Shown here one piece after another: positions 41,834 to 51,546 of a stretch of 64,000 nucleotides of DNA. The position numbers and the translations under genes were made by a program. Below the pieces are notes generated by a model. That model saw nothing but the letters and a program-made list of their open reading frames with translations, ran no database searches and was not told the DNA's origin. Each line of letters starts with the position of its first letter. Position 1 is the stretch's first letter. Where the stretch lies: NCBI GenBank assembly GCA_022571845.1, contig JACZXB010000009.1:62001-126000 (forward strand). Direction: 5' to 3'. The stretch is from Candidatus Zixiibacteriota bacterium. GTDB taxonomy: Bacteria; Zixibacteria; MSB-5A5; GN15; FEB-12.

Positions 41834-43207
41834 ATGAATCAAGAGCAAAAAGACACAAAACAAACTGAAATAGCTGAAATCTATGCGTCTGATTCTCCAA
41901 TTAATGATGCGAAAGAAGATTTACTTGGTTGGAGTAAGTTTGCGGATCGAATTGCAAACGCTCTAATAGATAACAAGTCTCATAAAGGTTTCGTAATAGG
42001 GATTCAAGGCAAATGGGGTTCAGGAAAATCTTCACTCTTGAATCTGGTAGCCAACAGACTTGAGAAATGCAATAATGTAGAAATTCTTCGATATAATCCT
42101 TGGATGCTACCCGACATTAATCATCTTAGCTTTTTTTTCAGCGAATTGGCGAAAGTCGCTAAATTCAAAGCCAAAGAGGAAGAATATTCAGATAAGCTTC
42201 TCAGATATGGAGCGTTACTCCGAATAACGGAAGGTGCGAAAGAAACGGGAAAAAGTTTTTATGATGTTTTGTTGGCTCTTTTTGCAGGCGGGGCATTAGT
42301 GACTGCTCCCGAAACGGTTCCCAATTGGATAGGCAATCTTTCAATCATTCTATTGATTACAACTTTAATAGCAAAATTAGTACATCCTTGGCTTGAGTCT
42401 AAATTTGAGAGAGTTAAGAATCAATTGGAAGAGAAACAAACTTTAAGTGAATTTAAGAAAGATTTGAATTCGTATTTGCCCAGCAACGGTACTCTCTACG
42501 TTGTGCTGGTTGATGATATTGATAGGTTACCACCACATCAAATCTGTGAAATATTTCAACTTGTCAAGAATAACGGTGATTTAGCAAATATTAGTTATGT
42601 TCTAGCGTATGATAAGCAAGTCGTTCGTAAAGTTTTGAGGGATTACTACAATTCCAAAGCGTATGAAAGTTTTACTGAAAAGATTGTGCAAATTGAATTT
42701 GATTTACCTTATCCGGATTCAGTGATTTTGAGCGAATATTTCTTAAAAGAGTTGGACAAAATCTTAAAGGACAAATTGCCAGAGTCTGCGGAAAGATATT
42801 GGGATGCAGAAAGATGGACAAATCATTACGAATTGTATTTAAGGAGCATGATTAAAACACTTCGCCAATCAAAGAGAATATTAAATGCCATTCGATTTAA
42901 CATCCATCACGTTGTGAATGAAGACGATGTGGAAGTTAATCCGATTGACTTTATTGTAATAGAGATGCTAAGAATTCAATTTCCTAAGACATATGATTTC
43001 ATTCGTGATAATAAGGACGTTTTTGTGCCGATTTCCAGACCCACCGAGTTATTCGGTATTTCTAAAGAGGATAAAAAGAAACTATATAGAGCGCTTGAAG
43101 ATGAGTTGGCTACAATTAAAGATGAGAGGATCAGGGAGAACTTACAATCAATTTTAGTTGAGTTGTTCCCGCAAATCAAGGAACTGGAGTCAAAAAATGA
43201 ACTCTGA
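41834..43207 (+). CDS. KAP-family P-loop NTPase, N-terminal part
   Basis: 457 residues. Walker A GKWGSGKSS (59-67), a LRYNPWML motif typical of KAP NTPases (85-92), a hydrophobic insert about 141-185 that may form two membrane helices, and Walker B LYVVLVDDIDRLPP (221-234). KAP NTPases are membrane-associated and often plasmid- or defence-related (the family includes PifA). Full-length members usually run to 600-800 residues; this frame stops early, and the next gene looks like the missing C-terminal part. The region is more AT-rich than its neighbours, which hints at acquisition. Confidence 0.8.
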   Translation: MNQEQKDTKQTEIAEIYASDSPINDAKEDLLGWSKFADRIANALIDNKSHKGFVIGIQGKWGSGKSSLLNLVANRLEKCNNVEILRYNPWMLPDINHLSFFFSELAKVAKFKAKEEEYSDKLLRYGALLRITEGAKETGKSFYDVLLALFAGGALVTAPETVPNWIGNLSIILLITTLIAKLVHPWLESKFERVKNQLEEKQTLSEFKKDLNSYLPSNGTLYVVLVDDIDRLPPHQICEIFQLVKNNGDLANISYVLAYDKQVVRKVLRDYYNSKAYESFTEKIVQIEFDLPYPDSVILSEYFLKELDKILKDKLPESAERYWDAERWTNHYELYLRSMIKTLRQSKRILNAIRFNIHHVVNEDDVEVNPIDFIVIEMLRIQFPKTYDFIRDNKDVFVPISRPTELFGISKEDKKKLYRALEDELATIKDERIRENLQSILVELFPQIKELESKNEL

Positions 43208-44165
43208 TTATTCTGACGATAAAACGAGAAGCGAATTGAGAATAGGCACCGAAGAGGCATTTGACCGTTATTTCTTGTATGGAAATTACGAAGGAGATAT
43301 CCCAAATTCCCTAATTATGAAAGTCGTAAATAATATTACACAACCGGAGAGCTACCGGAAAACCTTAGAGCCGTTTTATTATTCTCCAAAGCTTAGAAGA
43401 ATTTTGGATTATGTGAGGTTTAATTCAGATTATATTCAGGCTGAGCGGGGTCGTTTATCAGATATTGTAACTTTAATATTTGATATGTCTGACTTTTTAA
43501 AGGAAGACATTTCAACCAGCTTTACATCACCGATAAGGTTTTATGCTACAAACGCTATTCAAGATTTGCTTAGAGACACAGACCCTGAACGCAGAGCGAA
43601 TATTATTTTTAATGCAATCAATCAAACACAATCTGTTGCGGGATTTCTTATGACAGTTACAATCCTCAAAGAAGAACAAGAAAAAGAGCCCCCAAAAAAG
43701 GAGTTTATACCTAAAGATAGATTGGTTGAATTATTGGTTGAAGCAGATGAGAGAGGCTTGAGGTGGTTGGGTTCCGATGAATGTTTAGACCATCCTGAGT
43801 TCAGGACAGTTATATGGCTTGTAAATAAGCTGACAAATGTTAAACACTTTGAATCAACTCTTTTGGTTTTAATTCAAAAAGAGCTGGAGAATTATAAGAA
43901 ATTCCTAAAGAACTATCTTGTAGATAGAGGTCCAATTGAATACGGAAAAGTTACAGGAAAAGAGAAGATAGAGTTTGATTTCAAAGGGCTACAATTCATA
44001 ATCGACCCAAAGCAATTGGATAAAATTGGTTATAAATTGAAAATACATTTCCTGCATGATGAACCACCCTTATACAAGACTGCATGGGATTTATTTCAGG
44101 AAAAATTACGTAAAAATCCTAATTCAAGTCTTTCCAGTCAGAATAGCGTACAAAACGAAGACTGA
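43197..44165 (+). CDS. KAP-associated protein, probable C-terminal half of a split KAP NTPase
   Basis: 322 residues from the ATG that overlaps the end of the KAP gene by 11 bases. An earlier in-frame ATG at 43158 lies deeper inside it. The N-terminal RSELRIGTEEAFDRYF segment resembles what normally follows the NTPase domain inside a single KAP protein. The rest is helical and charged with no catalytic motif. The two frames meet at a run of six A (43192-43197); removing one A would fuse them. It may be a natural split, a programmed frameshift or an indel. Confidence 0.65.
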   Translation: MNSDYSDDKTRSELRIGTEEAFDRYFLYGNYEGDIPNSLIMKVVNNITQPESYRKTLEPFYYSPKLRRILDYVRFNSDYIQAERGRLSDIVTLIFDMSDFLKEDISTSFTSPIRFYATNAIQDLLRDTDPERRANIIFNAINQTQSVAGFLMTVTILKEEQEKEPPKKEFIPKDRLVELLVEADERGLRWLGSDECLDHPEFRTVIWLVNKLTNVKHFESTLLVLIQKELENYKKFLKNYLVDRGPIEYGKVTGKEKIEFDFKGLQFIIDPKQLDKIGYKLKIHFLHDEPPLYKTAWDLFQEKLRKNPNSSLSSQNSVQNED

Positions 44166-44239
44166 AAGCCAGCTCAATTTAGGGCACGAATTCTCTTCGC
44201 TTGTTTTTTGTGCTGCATAACTGTTGATTAGATGGCATT

Positions 44240-45130
44240 ATGCGGCGCTCGTCAATGTTTCTGTTGTTCCCGGTTGTTTTCTGGGGGATATCGTATATTG
44301 CAATCAAAGTCGTCCTGAGCGAACTTGAACCGGTCGAAATGATTTCAGTCCGCTTTCTGCTGGCCGCACCGACACTTTATTTAATCATCAGACTAAAAGG
44401 GTTACAAATTTGGCCGGTAGCTGAATTCGGCAAACTGGTCCTGGCGGCGTTCATGATATTTCTGCATTTCTGGGTGATGGCGGTGGGGATGAAAGAGACT
44501 ACCGCCTCAAACACCGCCTGGATTTTGACCACCGCCCCGATTTTCATAGCGATTCTGTCATGGATATACTTGAAAGAAAAATTCAGCGGCTGGCAGTGGT
44601 TGGGATTGTTTGTGGCCTGTTCGGGGGTTTGGTTTCTGACCTACAACGGTGACTTCGCAAATTTCCAGTGGACAAACTCGCGCGGCGATGTCATCGTACT
44701 CGGTTCGTGTGTCACCTGGGCGATTTACACAGTGGGCACGCGCGACATTACCAAAAAAGTCAACCCGTTAGTGGCCACATTCTGGATGACCAGCTTAGCC
44801 GGCTTGGTTTTCATACCGTACACTCTTATGACTAGCGGCATTGAGCGTTTCATGAATTTGCAGGACAATACCTACATCAGTCTTTTATTCTTAGGCATTT
44901 TCTGTCTGGCGATTGCCTTTTGGTTGTGGTCTGAAGGCTTAGCGAGGCAGACCGCCGCCGAGGTAGGCATATATTTGTATGTCGAGCCGCTGATAACGGT
45001 TGTGGGTGCCTGGGCCTTGATAGACGAGAGCATAACGATTTGGTTAGTGGTGGGGGCGGTCTTGATTTCTGCCGGTGTTTATATTGCTGAGAAGTATGGC
45101 GCAGTCAAAGTGGCGGAGCATGATGTTTAA
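44240..45130 (+). CDS. EamA/DMT-family transporter
   Basis: 296 residues with ten membrane helices in two EamA repeats: an early PVVFWGISYIAIKVVLS and SVRFLLAAPTLYLII, then ASNTAWILTTAPIFIAILSW, and in the second half VLGSCVTWAIYTVGTR and AEVGIYLYVEPLITVVGAW. This family exports amino acids or other metabolites; the substrate cannot be told. Confidence 0.88.
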   Translation: MRRSSMFLLFPVVFWGISYIAIKVVLSELEPVEMISVRFLLAAPTLYLIIRLKGLQIWPVAEFGKLVLAAFMIFLHFWVMAVGMKETTASNTAWILTTAPIFIAILSWIYLKEKFSGWQWLGLFVACSGVWFLTYNGDFANFQWTNSRGDVIVLGSCVTWAIYTVGTRDITKKVNPLVATFWMTSLAGLVFIPYTLMTSGIERFMNLQDNTYISLLFLGIFCLAIAFWLWSEGLARQTAAEVGIYLYVEPLITVVGAWALIDESITIWLVVGAVLISAGVYIAEKYGAVKVAEHDV

Positions 45131-45188
45131 TGTGTTGAGTCGATGGGGCAGATGAGGACACGCCTAAGCGGCCGCCCACGAAAATAGT

Positions 45189-45263
45189 GTTAGTCATCCT
45201 GAGCTTGTCGAAGGGTGACTAACAGAATATTTTAATGGGGATGGATTCCAGCCTTCGCTGGAA
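45189..45263. repeat. Two convergent-gene hairpins
   Basis: GTTAGTCA/TGACTAAC perfect inverted repeat (45189-45223) enclosing a CCTGAGCTTGTCGAAG motif, followed by TTCCAGC/GCTGGAA (45246-45263). They lie between two convergent genes and may act as terminators. The motif is a commonly dispersed repeat. Confidence 0.65.
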
Positions 45264-45277
45264 AGACAAGTTATAGT

Positions 45278-45778
45278 TCACTCATACGAGCGGATAGCGC
45301 GGATGATTTCGCCGGGGCTTTGCACTTCTAAAAGTTCATCGCGCAACGATTCATATTGCAGAATTTCTGAGAGACTCTTAAAAACCCGCAAATACAGATT
45401 GTCGTCATAGGGGGGTGCGGCCATGATAAAAAACATACGTGCCGGCTCATCGTCGGGGCAGTCGAAATCGTAGCCTTCACTTGAACGGGCAAATGCGATC
45501 ATAAACTCTTTGGCCTGCATCGAGCGTATATGCGGAAAAGCCAGGCCGTGCCCGATAGCGGTAGTTGCTTTTTTTTCGCGATTGACAAAATCTTCGTAAA
45601 GTTTCTTGCGGTTACCAATGCGGGAGTCGGTTTCCAGAAGACCTACCAGTTCATCGAGAATCTTTTCTTTCCCATCGCTGCGCCAGCGCACTAAAGAATG
45701 TGATTCTTCAGACGGCTCGATAATAGTTTCCATCTCGAGCTTGATTAAGTCTTCTGTTAAGTATCGCGATATATTCAT
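45278..45778 (-). CDS. PTS EIIA-type 2 (nitrogen/fructose) domain protein
   Basis: 166 residues. The EIIA-2 active-site His is in GHGLAFPHIRS; VGLLETDSRIGNRKKLYEDF and the C-terminal LSEILQYESLRDELLEVQS complete the domain. Without other PTS genes nearby, it probably has a regulatory (PtsN-like) role rather than sugar transport. Divergent from aspS. Confidence 0.85.
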   Translation of the reverse strand: MNISRYLTEDLIKLEMETIIEPSEESHSLVRWRSDGKEKILDELVGLLETDSRIGNRKKLYEDFVNREKKATTAIGHGLAFPHIRSMQAKEFMIAFARSSEGYDFDCPDDEPARMFFIMAAPPYDDNLYLRVFKSLSEILQYESLRDELLEVQSPGEIIRAIRSYE

Positions 45779-46000
45779 AATGCTATTATTCTATTTTCGT
45801 CATTTTTGAATATAGTTTGATGTCTCTAAATTCACAATGTCAAGAGCGCCTTGTTCAAAGCCTGTGCAGTAGTTGTCAGCTTGACTTATTATGGCCGTTT
45901 ATATAGCTTTATTTTGATAAAATATGATGTCTCAAATCCTTGAATATTTTACGGCTAAGGCCGATAATTGTATATACGGCAATTAGTTAGAGGAGATTTA

Positions 46001-47830
46001 TTGACCTCGTTTTCTGAGCTTAAACGAACACATACCTGCGGTGAACTCAGGCCGTCCGATATTGGCGCCGATATCCGGTTGAACGGCTGGGTGAATGCCA
46101 ATCGAAATCTGGGCGGCGTTCTTTTTGTAGACCTGCGCGACCGCTACGGAATTACTCAAGTCGTAATCAATCCCCAATCAATTGACCAAAAGATGATGGC
46201 CGATGCCGAGCGCTGTCGCAACGAATTCGTGGTGGCAGTAAAAGGCAAAGTGGCTGAGCGTCCCAAAGGCACCAAAAACGACAGATTGGAAACCGGCGAG
46301 ATTGAAATCAATGTCAAAGAATTTCATATTCTGTCGGCCTCAAAAACTCCGCCGTTTGAAATTACAGACGACTGCAAAGCCAACGAACAGCTGCGGCTTG
46401 AGTACCGCTATCTCGATCTGAGGCGCGGTCCGCTGCAGCATAACATTCAGCTGAGACACAAAGTTGCCCTGGCAGTGCGCTGTCATCTGGATAGTGTCGG
46501 TTTCTATGAAATCGAAACCCCGATGCTGATTCGTTCTACTCCCGAAGGCGCCCGCGATTATGTAGTTCCGAGCAGGACCTACAACGGCAAATTTTATGCC
46601 CTGCCGCAATCGCCCCAGCTAATGAAACAGATTCTGATGGTATCTGGCTTTGACAAATATTTTCAGATTGCAAGATGTTTGCGGGATGAAGATTTACGTT
46701 CCGACCGTCAGCCCGAGCATACTCAGATAGATCTGGAAATGTCTTTTGCTACCCCTGACGATGTTTTTGCCGTCATAGAGAAGATGGCGGCGGCTTTATT
46801 TGACGAAATTATGGATATCAAAATCAAAACCCCGTTTCCGCAGTTTACTTATGAAGAAGTAATGAATCGCTGGGGGATAGATAAACCGGACCTTCGTTTC
46901 GATATGGAATTAGTTGATTTGACTGATATTGTCAAAGACTGTGATTTTAAAGTTTTTGCAGAAAACGTTTCAAAAGGCGGTGTTGTTAAGGGTATAGTTT
47001 TAAAAGGAGGCGGCAGTTATTCGCGCAAAGAAGTCGATGACCTGACCGACAAAGCCAAAGAACTTGGCGCCGCCGGCCTGGCGTATATTTTAAGAACTGA
47101 AAGCGAAGATAAGTCACCGATTCTCAAATTGATCGGTGAGTCAGTCAAAGACAAACTCTGTGAAAAAGCTAAAGCGGCCAAAGGCGATGCCTTATTTATT
47201 GTTTCAGATAAGAAATATAGGACAGAATCGGTTTTGGGGCAGATTCGTTTGCATTTAGGCCGCCAGCATGACTTGATAGACAAGAGCCGCTGGGAATTTT
47301 TGTGGGTCAAAGATTTCCCGCTCTTTGACTATAACGAAGAAGAAAAAACATTCGATGCCATGCACAATATTGTCTCACATCCCCACGAAAGCGATTTGAA
47401 ACTGATAGACGAAGGCTTTGAAACGGACATTGCGACTGACAGTCCTGACCATCCCTGGCGCCGAGCCAGAGCCTTACAATATGACTGGGTCATAAATGGC
47501 TGGGAGATTGCCTCTGGCGGACAGAGAATCAATCGCAGAGATTTGCAGGAGAAAGTCTTAAACATCTTAGGTATTGATAACCAGCGCGCCGAGAAGATGT
47601 TCGGCTTTTTGCTGCGGGCGTTCGAATACGGCGCCCCTCCGCATGCCGGAATTGCAGCAGGACTTGACCGCTTGGTAGCGCTTATGACCGGCAGTGATTC
47701 AATCCGCGATGTAATTGCATTTCCGAAAACAGCCAATGCAGTTTCGCCGATGGACGGTTCCCCGACAGAATTAGACGCCGAGCAGCTCGAGGAGCTGGGC
47801 TTGACCATTAAATCTTCACAGGAGAATTAG
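46001..47830 (+). CDS. aspS: Aspartate--tRNA ligase
   Basis: 609 residues from a TTG with AGAGGAG about 6 bases upstream. The longer frame from 45968 adds an atypical leader that covers the SD. OB-fold anticodon domain (about 10-110), class II motif 2 RCLRDEDLRSDRQPEHTQID, bacterial GAD insert about 290-420, and motif 3 GAPPHAGIAAGLDRLVALM. It charges tRNA-Asp in the cytoplasm. Full length and intact. Confidence 0.96.
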   Translation: MTSFSELKRTHTCGELRPSDIGADIRLNGWVNANRNLGGVLFVDLRDRYGITQVVINPQSIDQKMMADAERCRNEFVVAVKGKVAERPKGTKNDRLETGEIEINVKEFHILSASKTPPFEITDDCKANEQLRLEYRYLDLRRGPLQHNIQLRHKVALAVRCHLDSVGFYEIETPMLIRSTPEGARDYVVPSRTYNGKFYALPQSPQLMKQILMVSGFDKYFQIARCLRDEDLRSDRQPEHTQIDLEMSFATPDDVFAVIEKMAAALFDEIMDIKIKTPFPQFTYEEVMNRWGIDKPDLRFDMELVDLTDIVKDCDFKVFAENVSKGGVVKGIVLKGGGSYSRKEVDDLTDKAKELGAAGLAYILRTESEDKSPILKLIGESVKDKLCEKAKAAKGDALFIVSDKKYRTESVLGQIRLHLGRQHDLIDKSRWEFLWVKDFPLFDYNEEEKTFDAMHNIVSHPHESDLKLIDEGFETDIATDSPDHPWRRARALQYDWVINGWEIASGGQRINRRDLQEKVLNILGIDNQRAEKMFGFLLRAFEYGAPPHAGIAAGLDRLVALMTGSDSIRDVIAFPKTANAVSPMDGSPTELDAEQLEELGLTIKSSQEN

Positions 47831-47841
47831 CAGGGCAAATT

Positions 47842-48828
47842 ATGATTGTTGATACAAGCGAAAGTATACAAAGAAATTTTGTAGTCGAAGGCATCGACCA
47901 GCGGCTGCTCTTTGGCCAGAATGACGTAATCCTGCGGATCATTGAATCCCGAGTGGGTACCAGGATAATAGCGCGCGGTGACAAGATAGTTGTCGAGGGC
48001 CCGCCTCCCGATGTAGAAAAAACGCTGAGAATCTTAAGCGATCTGGTGACGCGCATCAAGCAAGAGGAAAATATAACTGAACAGTATGTCAACTACGCTA
48101 TCGGGATGGTTCAGGAAAATGGTATTGGTCCGGCTGATTTTATTGCCACAGAATCATTACTCTCAAGCTCGCTTAAGAAAAATATAAAGCCGAAAACAAT
48201 CGGACAAAAAGAATATGTCGAGCTGGTTGACAAAAACGATATCGTCTTTGCAATCGGCCCGGCCGGCACGGGCAAGACCTATCTGGCCGTGGCTATGGCG
48301 CTGGCTGAACTTAAGGCCAAAAAAGTAGAGCGAATCGTCTTTACCCGTCCGGCTGTAGAAGCCGGTGAATCACTTGGTTTTTTACCAGGTGATGTGCGCG
48401 CCAAAGTTGACCCTTATTTGCGGCCGGTCTACGATGCCTTATATGATATGATGCCCCCGGATAAAATCAGGAAACTTCTTGAAATTGGTATTATCGAAAT
48501 TGCTCCCTTGGCTTTTATGCGGGGCAGGACATTAAATGAGTCCTTTTTGGTCCTGGACGAAGCTCAGAACACCACCAGCCCCCAGATGCAAATGTTCTTA
48601 ACAAGGCTGGGTGAGAAGTCAAAAGCCGTTATTACAGGCGATATTACACAGATTGATCTGGATGCGGGCAAAGCCTCGGGTTTGGTAAAGGTTCAGAAAA
48701 TACTTGGAAATACGCCCGGTATAGGATTTGTTTATCTTACCGAAAGGGATGTTGTAAGGCACCGTTTGGTGCAGAGTATTATTAAAGCATATGAGAAGCA
48801 CGAATCAAAGTCCAGGAAAAATCGCTAA
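47842..48828 (+). CDS. PhoH-family ATPase
   Basis: 328 residues. N-terminal KH-like part (about 1-110), then the PhoH domain: Walker A AIGPAGTGKTYLAVAMAL, VFTRPAVEAGESLGFLPGD and Walker B SFLVLDEAQNTT with MQMFLTRLGEKSKAVITGD. It is linked to RNA metabolism and 16S rRNA maturation with YbeY. It opens the phoH-7TM/HD-ybeY-corC operon, 11 bases after aspS. Confidence 0.93.
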   Translation: MIVDTSESIQRNFVVEGIDQRLLFGQNDVILRIIESRVGTRIIARGDKIVVEGPPPDVEKTLRILSDLVTRIKQEENITEQYVNYAIGMVQENGIGPADFIATESLLSSSLKKNIKPKTIGQKEYVELVDKNDIVFAIGPAGTGKTYLAVAMALAELKAKKVERIVFTRPAVEAGESLGFLPGDVRAKVDPYLRPVYDALYDMMPPDKIRKLLEIGIIEIAPLAFMRGRTLNESFLVLDEAQNTTSPQMQMFLTRLGEKSKAVITGDITQIDLDAGKASGLVKVQKILGNTPGIGFVYLTERDVVRHRLVQSIIKAYEKHESKSRKNR

Positions 48829-48847
48829 AATCAAATCAAAATAAACA

Positions 48848-51103
48848 ATGTTTTCATCTCCGCTTCTAAAATTAAAGAGAGCTATCAAGCGCGCTCTCAA
48901 AGTACAAAGCGCCAGCCGTCAGATTCATAAAGCGGATGCCCGGAGTAAATCTCAGAAGCTGGCTATCTTGCTTATTTCGGCAATACTGATAGGAGTGTTT
49001 TATCCGGGAGATGAACTTCTTGACCCACTTGATATGCCGCGCGCCGGCGATATTTCCTACGAAGATATTGAGGCTCCCTTTCGCATTCCGGTAACAAGAA
49101 CCGATAAAGAGATTCAGGAATTAAGGAACGAAGCCCGGCTGTCGGTGCCGTATGTTCTCGACTATGATACCGGTATCGTCACTAATACGATAGAACATCT
49201 GCACTTATTTTTCGGCATGATTGACTCTTTGAGCGCGAATTTGCGAAACCGGCCGGAAATCGCCGAAGATAAACTTGTCGAAACAGTTTCATCACGTTTC
49301 CCAATGATGAGCGAAACGGCTATAAGGCGGTCTATTCATATAGAATCATCGGAGATAGTCGCCTCAGCACTGGAGAACATATTCTTAAATAAATTCTATG
49401 AAATCGGAATGATTTCCGATAAGAGTGTTCTTTCGGACCCAAAGATAAAATTTGTCATTGTTAGAAAAGGCGAAAAAGAGTCACTTCATAACCGGAAAAG
49501 ATTAATAGATGTTGCTGAAGCACAGACGATATTGCTGCAGTCGCTGGAAAAATTGAACGACATTGAATCAATTGATGTAGAGTTATACAATCTGATAGGC
49601 CGCTCTTTTTTACATCCCAACCTGCATTATAACGCGTCGGAGTATCTGGCCAGGCTGGGGCAGGAGTTTGAGCAAATCTCTAATGTTAAAGAGGTCGTCA
49701 AACAGGGGGATATAATTGTTCGGGCAGGCGCCAGAATCACCAAAGACCAGGAACGAAAAATTGAAATAATGACCGGGATACTGCAAAGACAGGCTGTCAA
49801 AAATGGCTGGTTTTATGCAGCGGTGCCGGTGGCAGGAAGAATTTTATTAACCTTTTTGGCCTTAGGCCTTTTGTTTTTGTATCTGTTTTATTTCCGCAGC
49901 GATGTTTACAATTCAAATAAGAAACTTCTGGCAGTTCTCTTAGTTTTTGCAATCCAGCTGGTCTTCATAAAATTCGCAGCTAACTTTGATATACCAATTT
50001 ATGCTTTTCCGGTAGCAATGCTGCCAATTGTAATCACCGTCTTGTTTGACGCCCAGATTGGAATAATTTCTGCCATTGCTCTGGCTCTGTTGCTTGGTGT
50101 CATGCACCGTTTTGATTTCACCCTGACGTTTTTGACCATTTCAATGGGCACGGTGACAAGTTTGATATCAAGTGAAGTCCGCCGCCGCACGCAGTTTATA
50201 AGAATCGTGATGACAACTGTGCTGTCCTACATGATTTTCGTAATAATGATTGAGAGCCTCAAACTTAATCCGGCCGGAGATCTGCAAACTTTGCTGCTAT
50301 ATGCAGCAGGCTCTGGTTTTGTTTCTGTTGTACTAAGTATTTTCTTTATACCTTTTGTTGAGACTCTGTTCAGTATTACAACAGACTTGACTTTGCTTGA
50401 GCTGTCGGATTTAAATCACCCGCTTTTAAAACGGCTGGCCCTGGAAGCTCCGGGTACTTATCATCATTCGATATCAGTCGGCAATCTTTGTGAAGCCGCT
50501 GCCAAAGCCATAGATGCCAATCCACTTTTAGCAAGAGTCGGTGCTTATTTCCATGATATTGGAAAAATTGAAATTCCGGAATACTTTGTAGAAAACCAGC
50601 TAAGCATAAAATCCAAGCATGAGCAGCTGACACCAACTATGTCGGCTTTAATTCTTTCATCTCATGTAAAACGAGGCAGACAGCTTGGAGAAAAAGAGGA
50701 TATTCCGGACGATGTCTTAAACTTTATCGAAGAACACCATGGTACTATGGTGCAGACTTATTTCTATAACAAAGCTATTGAGCAGGGCAGCGATCCCAAA
50801 GAGATTGACAAGTTCCGCTATCCCGGACCAAAACCACAGATAAGAGAAACCGGAATCGCTATGCTGGCAGACGCCGTCGAAGCAGCCAGTCGTACTCTTG
50901 ATGACCCCAAACCGGCGCGTATAAATAATTTGATTCAGAGAATAATAAACGATCGTTTTGAGTCGGGCGAACTTGATGAGTGTCCGCTGACATTGCGTGA
51001 TCTGGCGAAAATCAGAGAAGCTTTCTCTCTGATATTGATAGCCGCTTTCCATCGCAGAATAGAATATCCAAAAAGGAAGGAGGCAACGGCTGAAGTCTCA
51101 TGA
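48848..51103 (+). CDS. 7TM receptor/HD-domain phosphodiesterase (PgpH-like)
   Basis: 751 residues. A membrane helix near residue 40, a large extracytoplasmic 7TMR-HDED region (about 70-320), seven membrane helices (about 325-510), then an HD phosphodiesterase domain: PGTYHHSISVGNL, YFHDIGKIEIPEYF and FIEEHHGTMVQTYFY. Relatives such as PgpH degrade cyclic di-AMP, so that activity is inferred. It overlaps ybeY by 4 bases. Confidence 0.92.
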   Translation: MFSSPLLKLKRAIKRALKVQSASRQIHKADARSKSQKLAILLISAILIGVFYPGDELLDPLDMPRAGDISYEDIEAPFRIPVTRTDKEIQELRNEARLSVPYVLDYDTGIVTNTIEHLHLFFGMIDSLSANLRNRPEIAEDKLVETVSSRFPMMSETAIRRSIHIESSEIVASALENIFLNKFYEIGMISDKSVLSDPKIKFVIVRKGEKESLHNRKRLIDVAEAQTILLQSLEKLNDIESIDVELYNLIGRSFLHPNLHYNASEYLARLGQEFEQISNVKEVVKQGDIIVRAGARITKDQERKIEIMTGILQRQAVKNGWFYAAVPVAGRILLTFLALGLLFLYLFYFRSDVYNSNKKLLAVLLVFAIQLVFIKFAANFDIPIYAFPVAMLPIVITVLFDAQIGIISAIALALLLGVMHRFDFTLTFLTISMGTVTSLISSEVRRRTQFIRIVMTTVLSYMIFVIMIESLKLNPAGDLQTLLLYAAGSGFVSVVLSIFFIPFVETLFSITTDLTLLELSDLNHPLLKRLALEAPGTYHHSISVGNLCEAAAKAIDANPLLARVGAYFHDIGKIEIPEYFVENQLSIKSKHEQLTPTMSALILSSHVKRGRQLGEKEDIPDDVLNFIEEHHGTMVQTYFYNKAIEQGSDPKEIDKFRYPGPKPQIRETGIAMLADAVEAASRTLDDPKPARINNLIQRIINDRFESGELDECPLTLRDLAKIREAFSLILIAAFHRRIEYPKRKEATAEVS

Positions 51104-51546
51104 TGAAGCTTTACATTTTTAAAGAAGTTTCAGCAAGAGTTCCCAGGCAAAAGATTTTCAATCTCTTTGACAAGATTATGAGCAAAGAAACCGAACCAGA
51201 CGCAGGCAGTAGAATCAATCTAGTTTTTACTACCAAAAAACGAATCCAGCAGCTAAATAAATCTCATCGGGGAAAAGATAACGCCACCGATGTCTTGTCG
51301 TTCAATCTGGGCGACTCAAACGGAGATGACTCAGTTTTCGGCGAGATATACATCTCTCCCGATATCGCCAGAGCGCAGGCCCCGCAGTTCGCGAATACTT
51401 TTAGCGACGAACTTTTGAAGCTCTGTTGTCACGGTCTCCTGCATCTTTTGGGGTATGACCATTTAAAAAAGAATGACGCTGTCAAAATGCGAAAGCGTGA
51501 AACATATTTCTTGTCACTTACAAAGTTAGAGGCAGGTGTTAGCTGA
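51100..51546 (+). CDS. ybeY: Endoribonuclease YbeY (rRNA maturation factor)
   Basis: 148 residues. The zinc motif HGLLHLLGYDH is intact and is preceded by KDNATDVLSFNL and FGEIYISPDIARAQ. It acts in 16S rRNA 3'-end maturation and ribosome quality control. The start overlaps the 7TM/HD gene and its end touches the next start, so the operon is tightly coupled. Confidence 0.96.
   Translation: MMKLYIFKEVSARVPRQKIFNLFDKIMSKETEPDAGSRINLVFTTKKRIQQLNKSHRGKDNATDVLSFNLGDSNGDDSVFGEIYISPDIARAQAPQFANTFSDELLKLCCHGLLHLLGYDHLKKNDAVKMRKRETYFLSLTKLEAGVS

Noticed and set aside
41498-41900. Minus-strand frames of 85 and 129 codons
   Set aside because: They cover the SRP RNA, whose structure explains the sequence.
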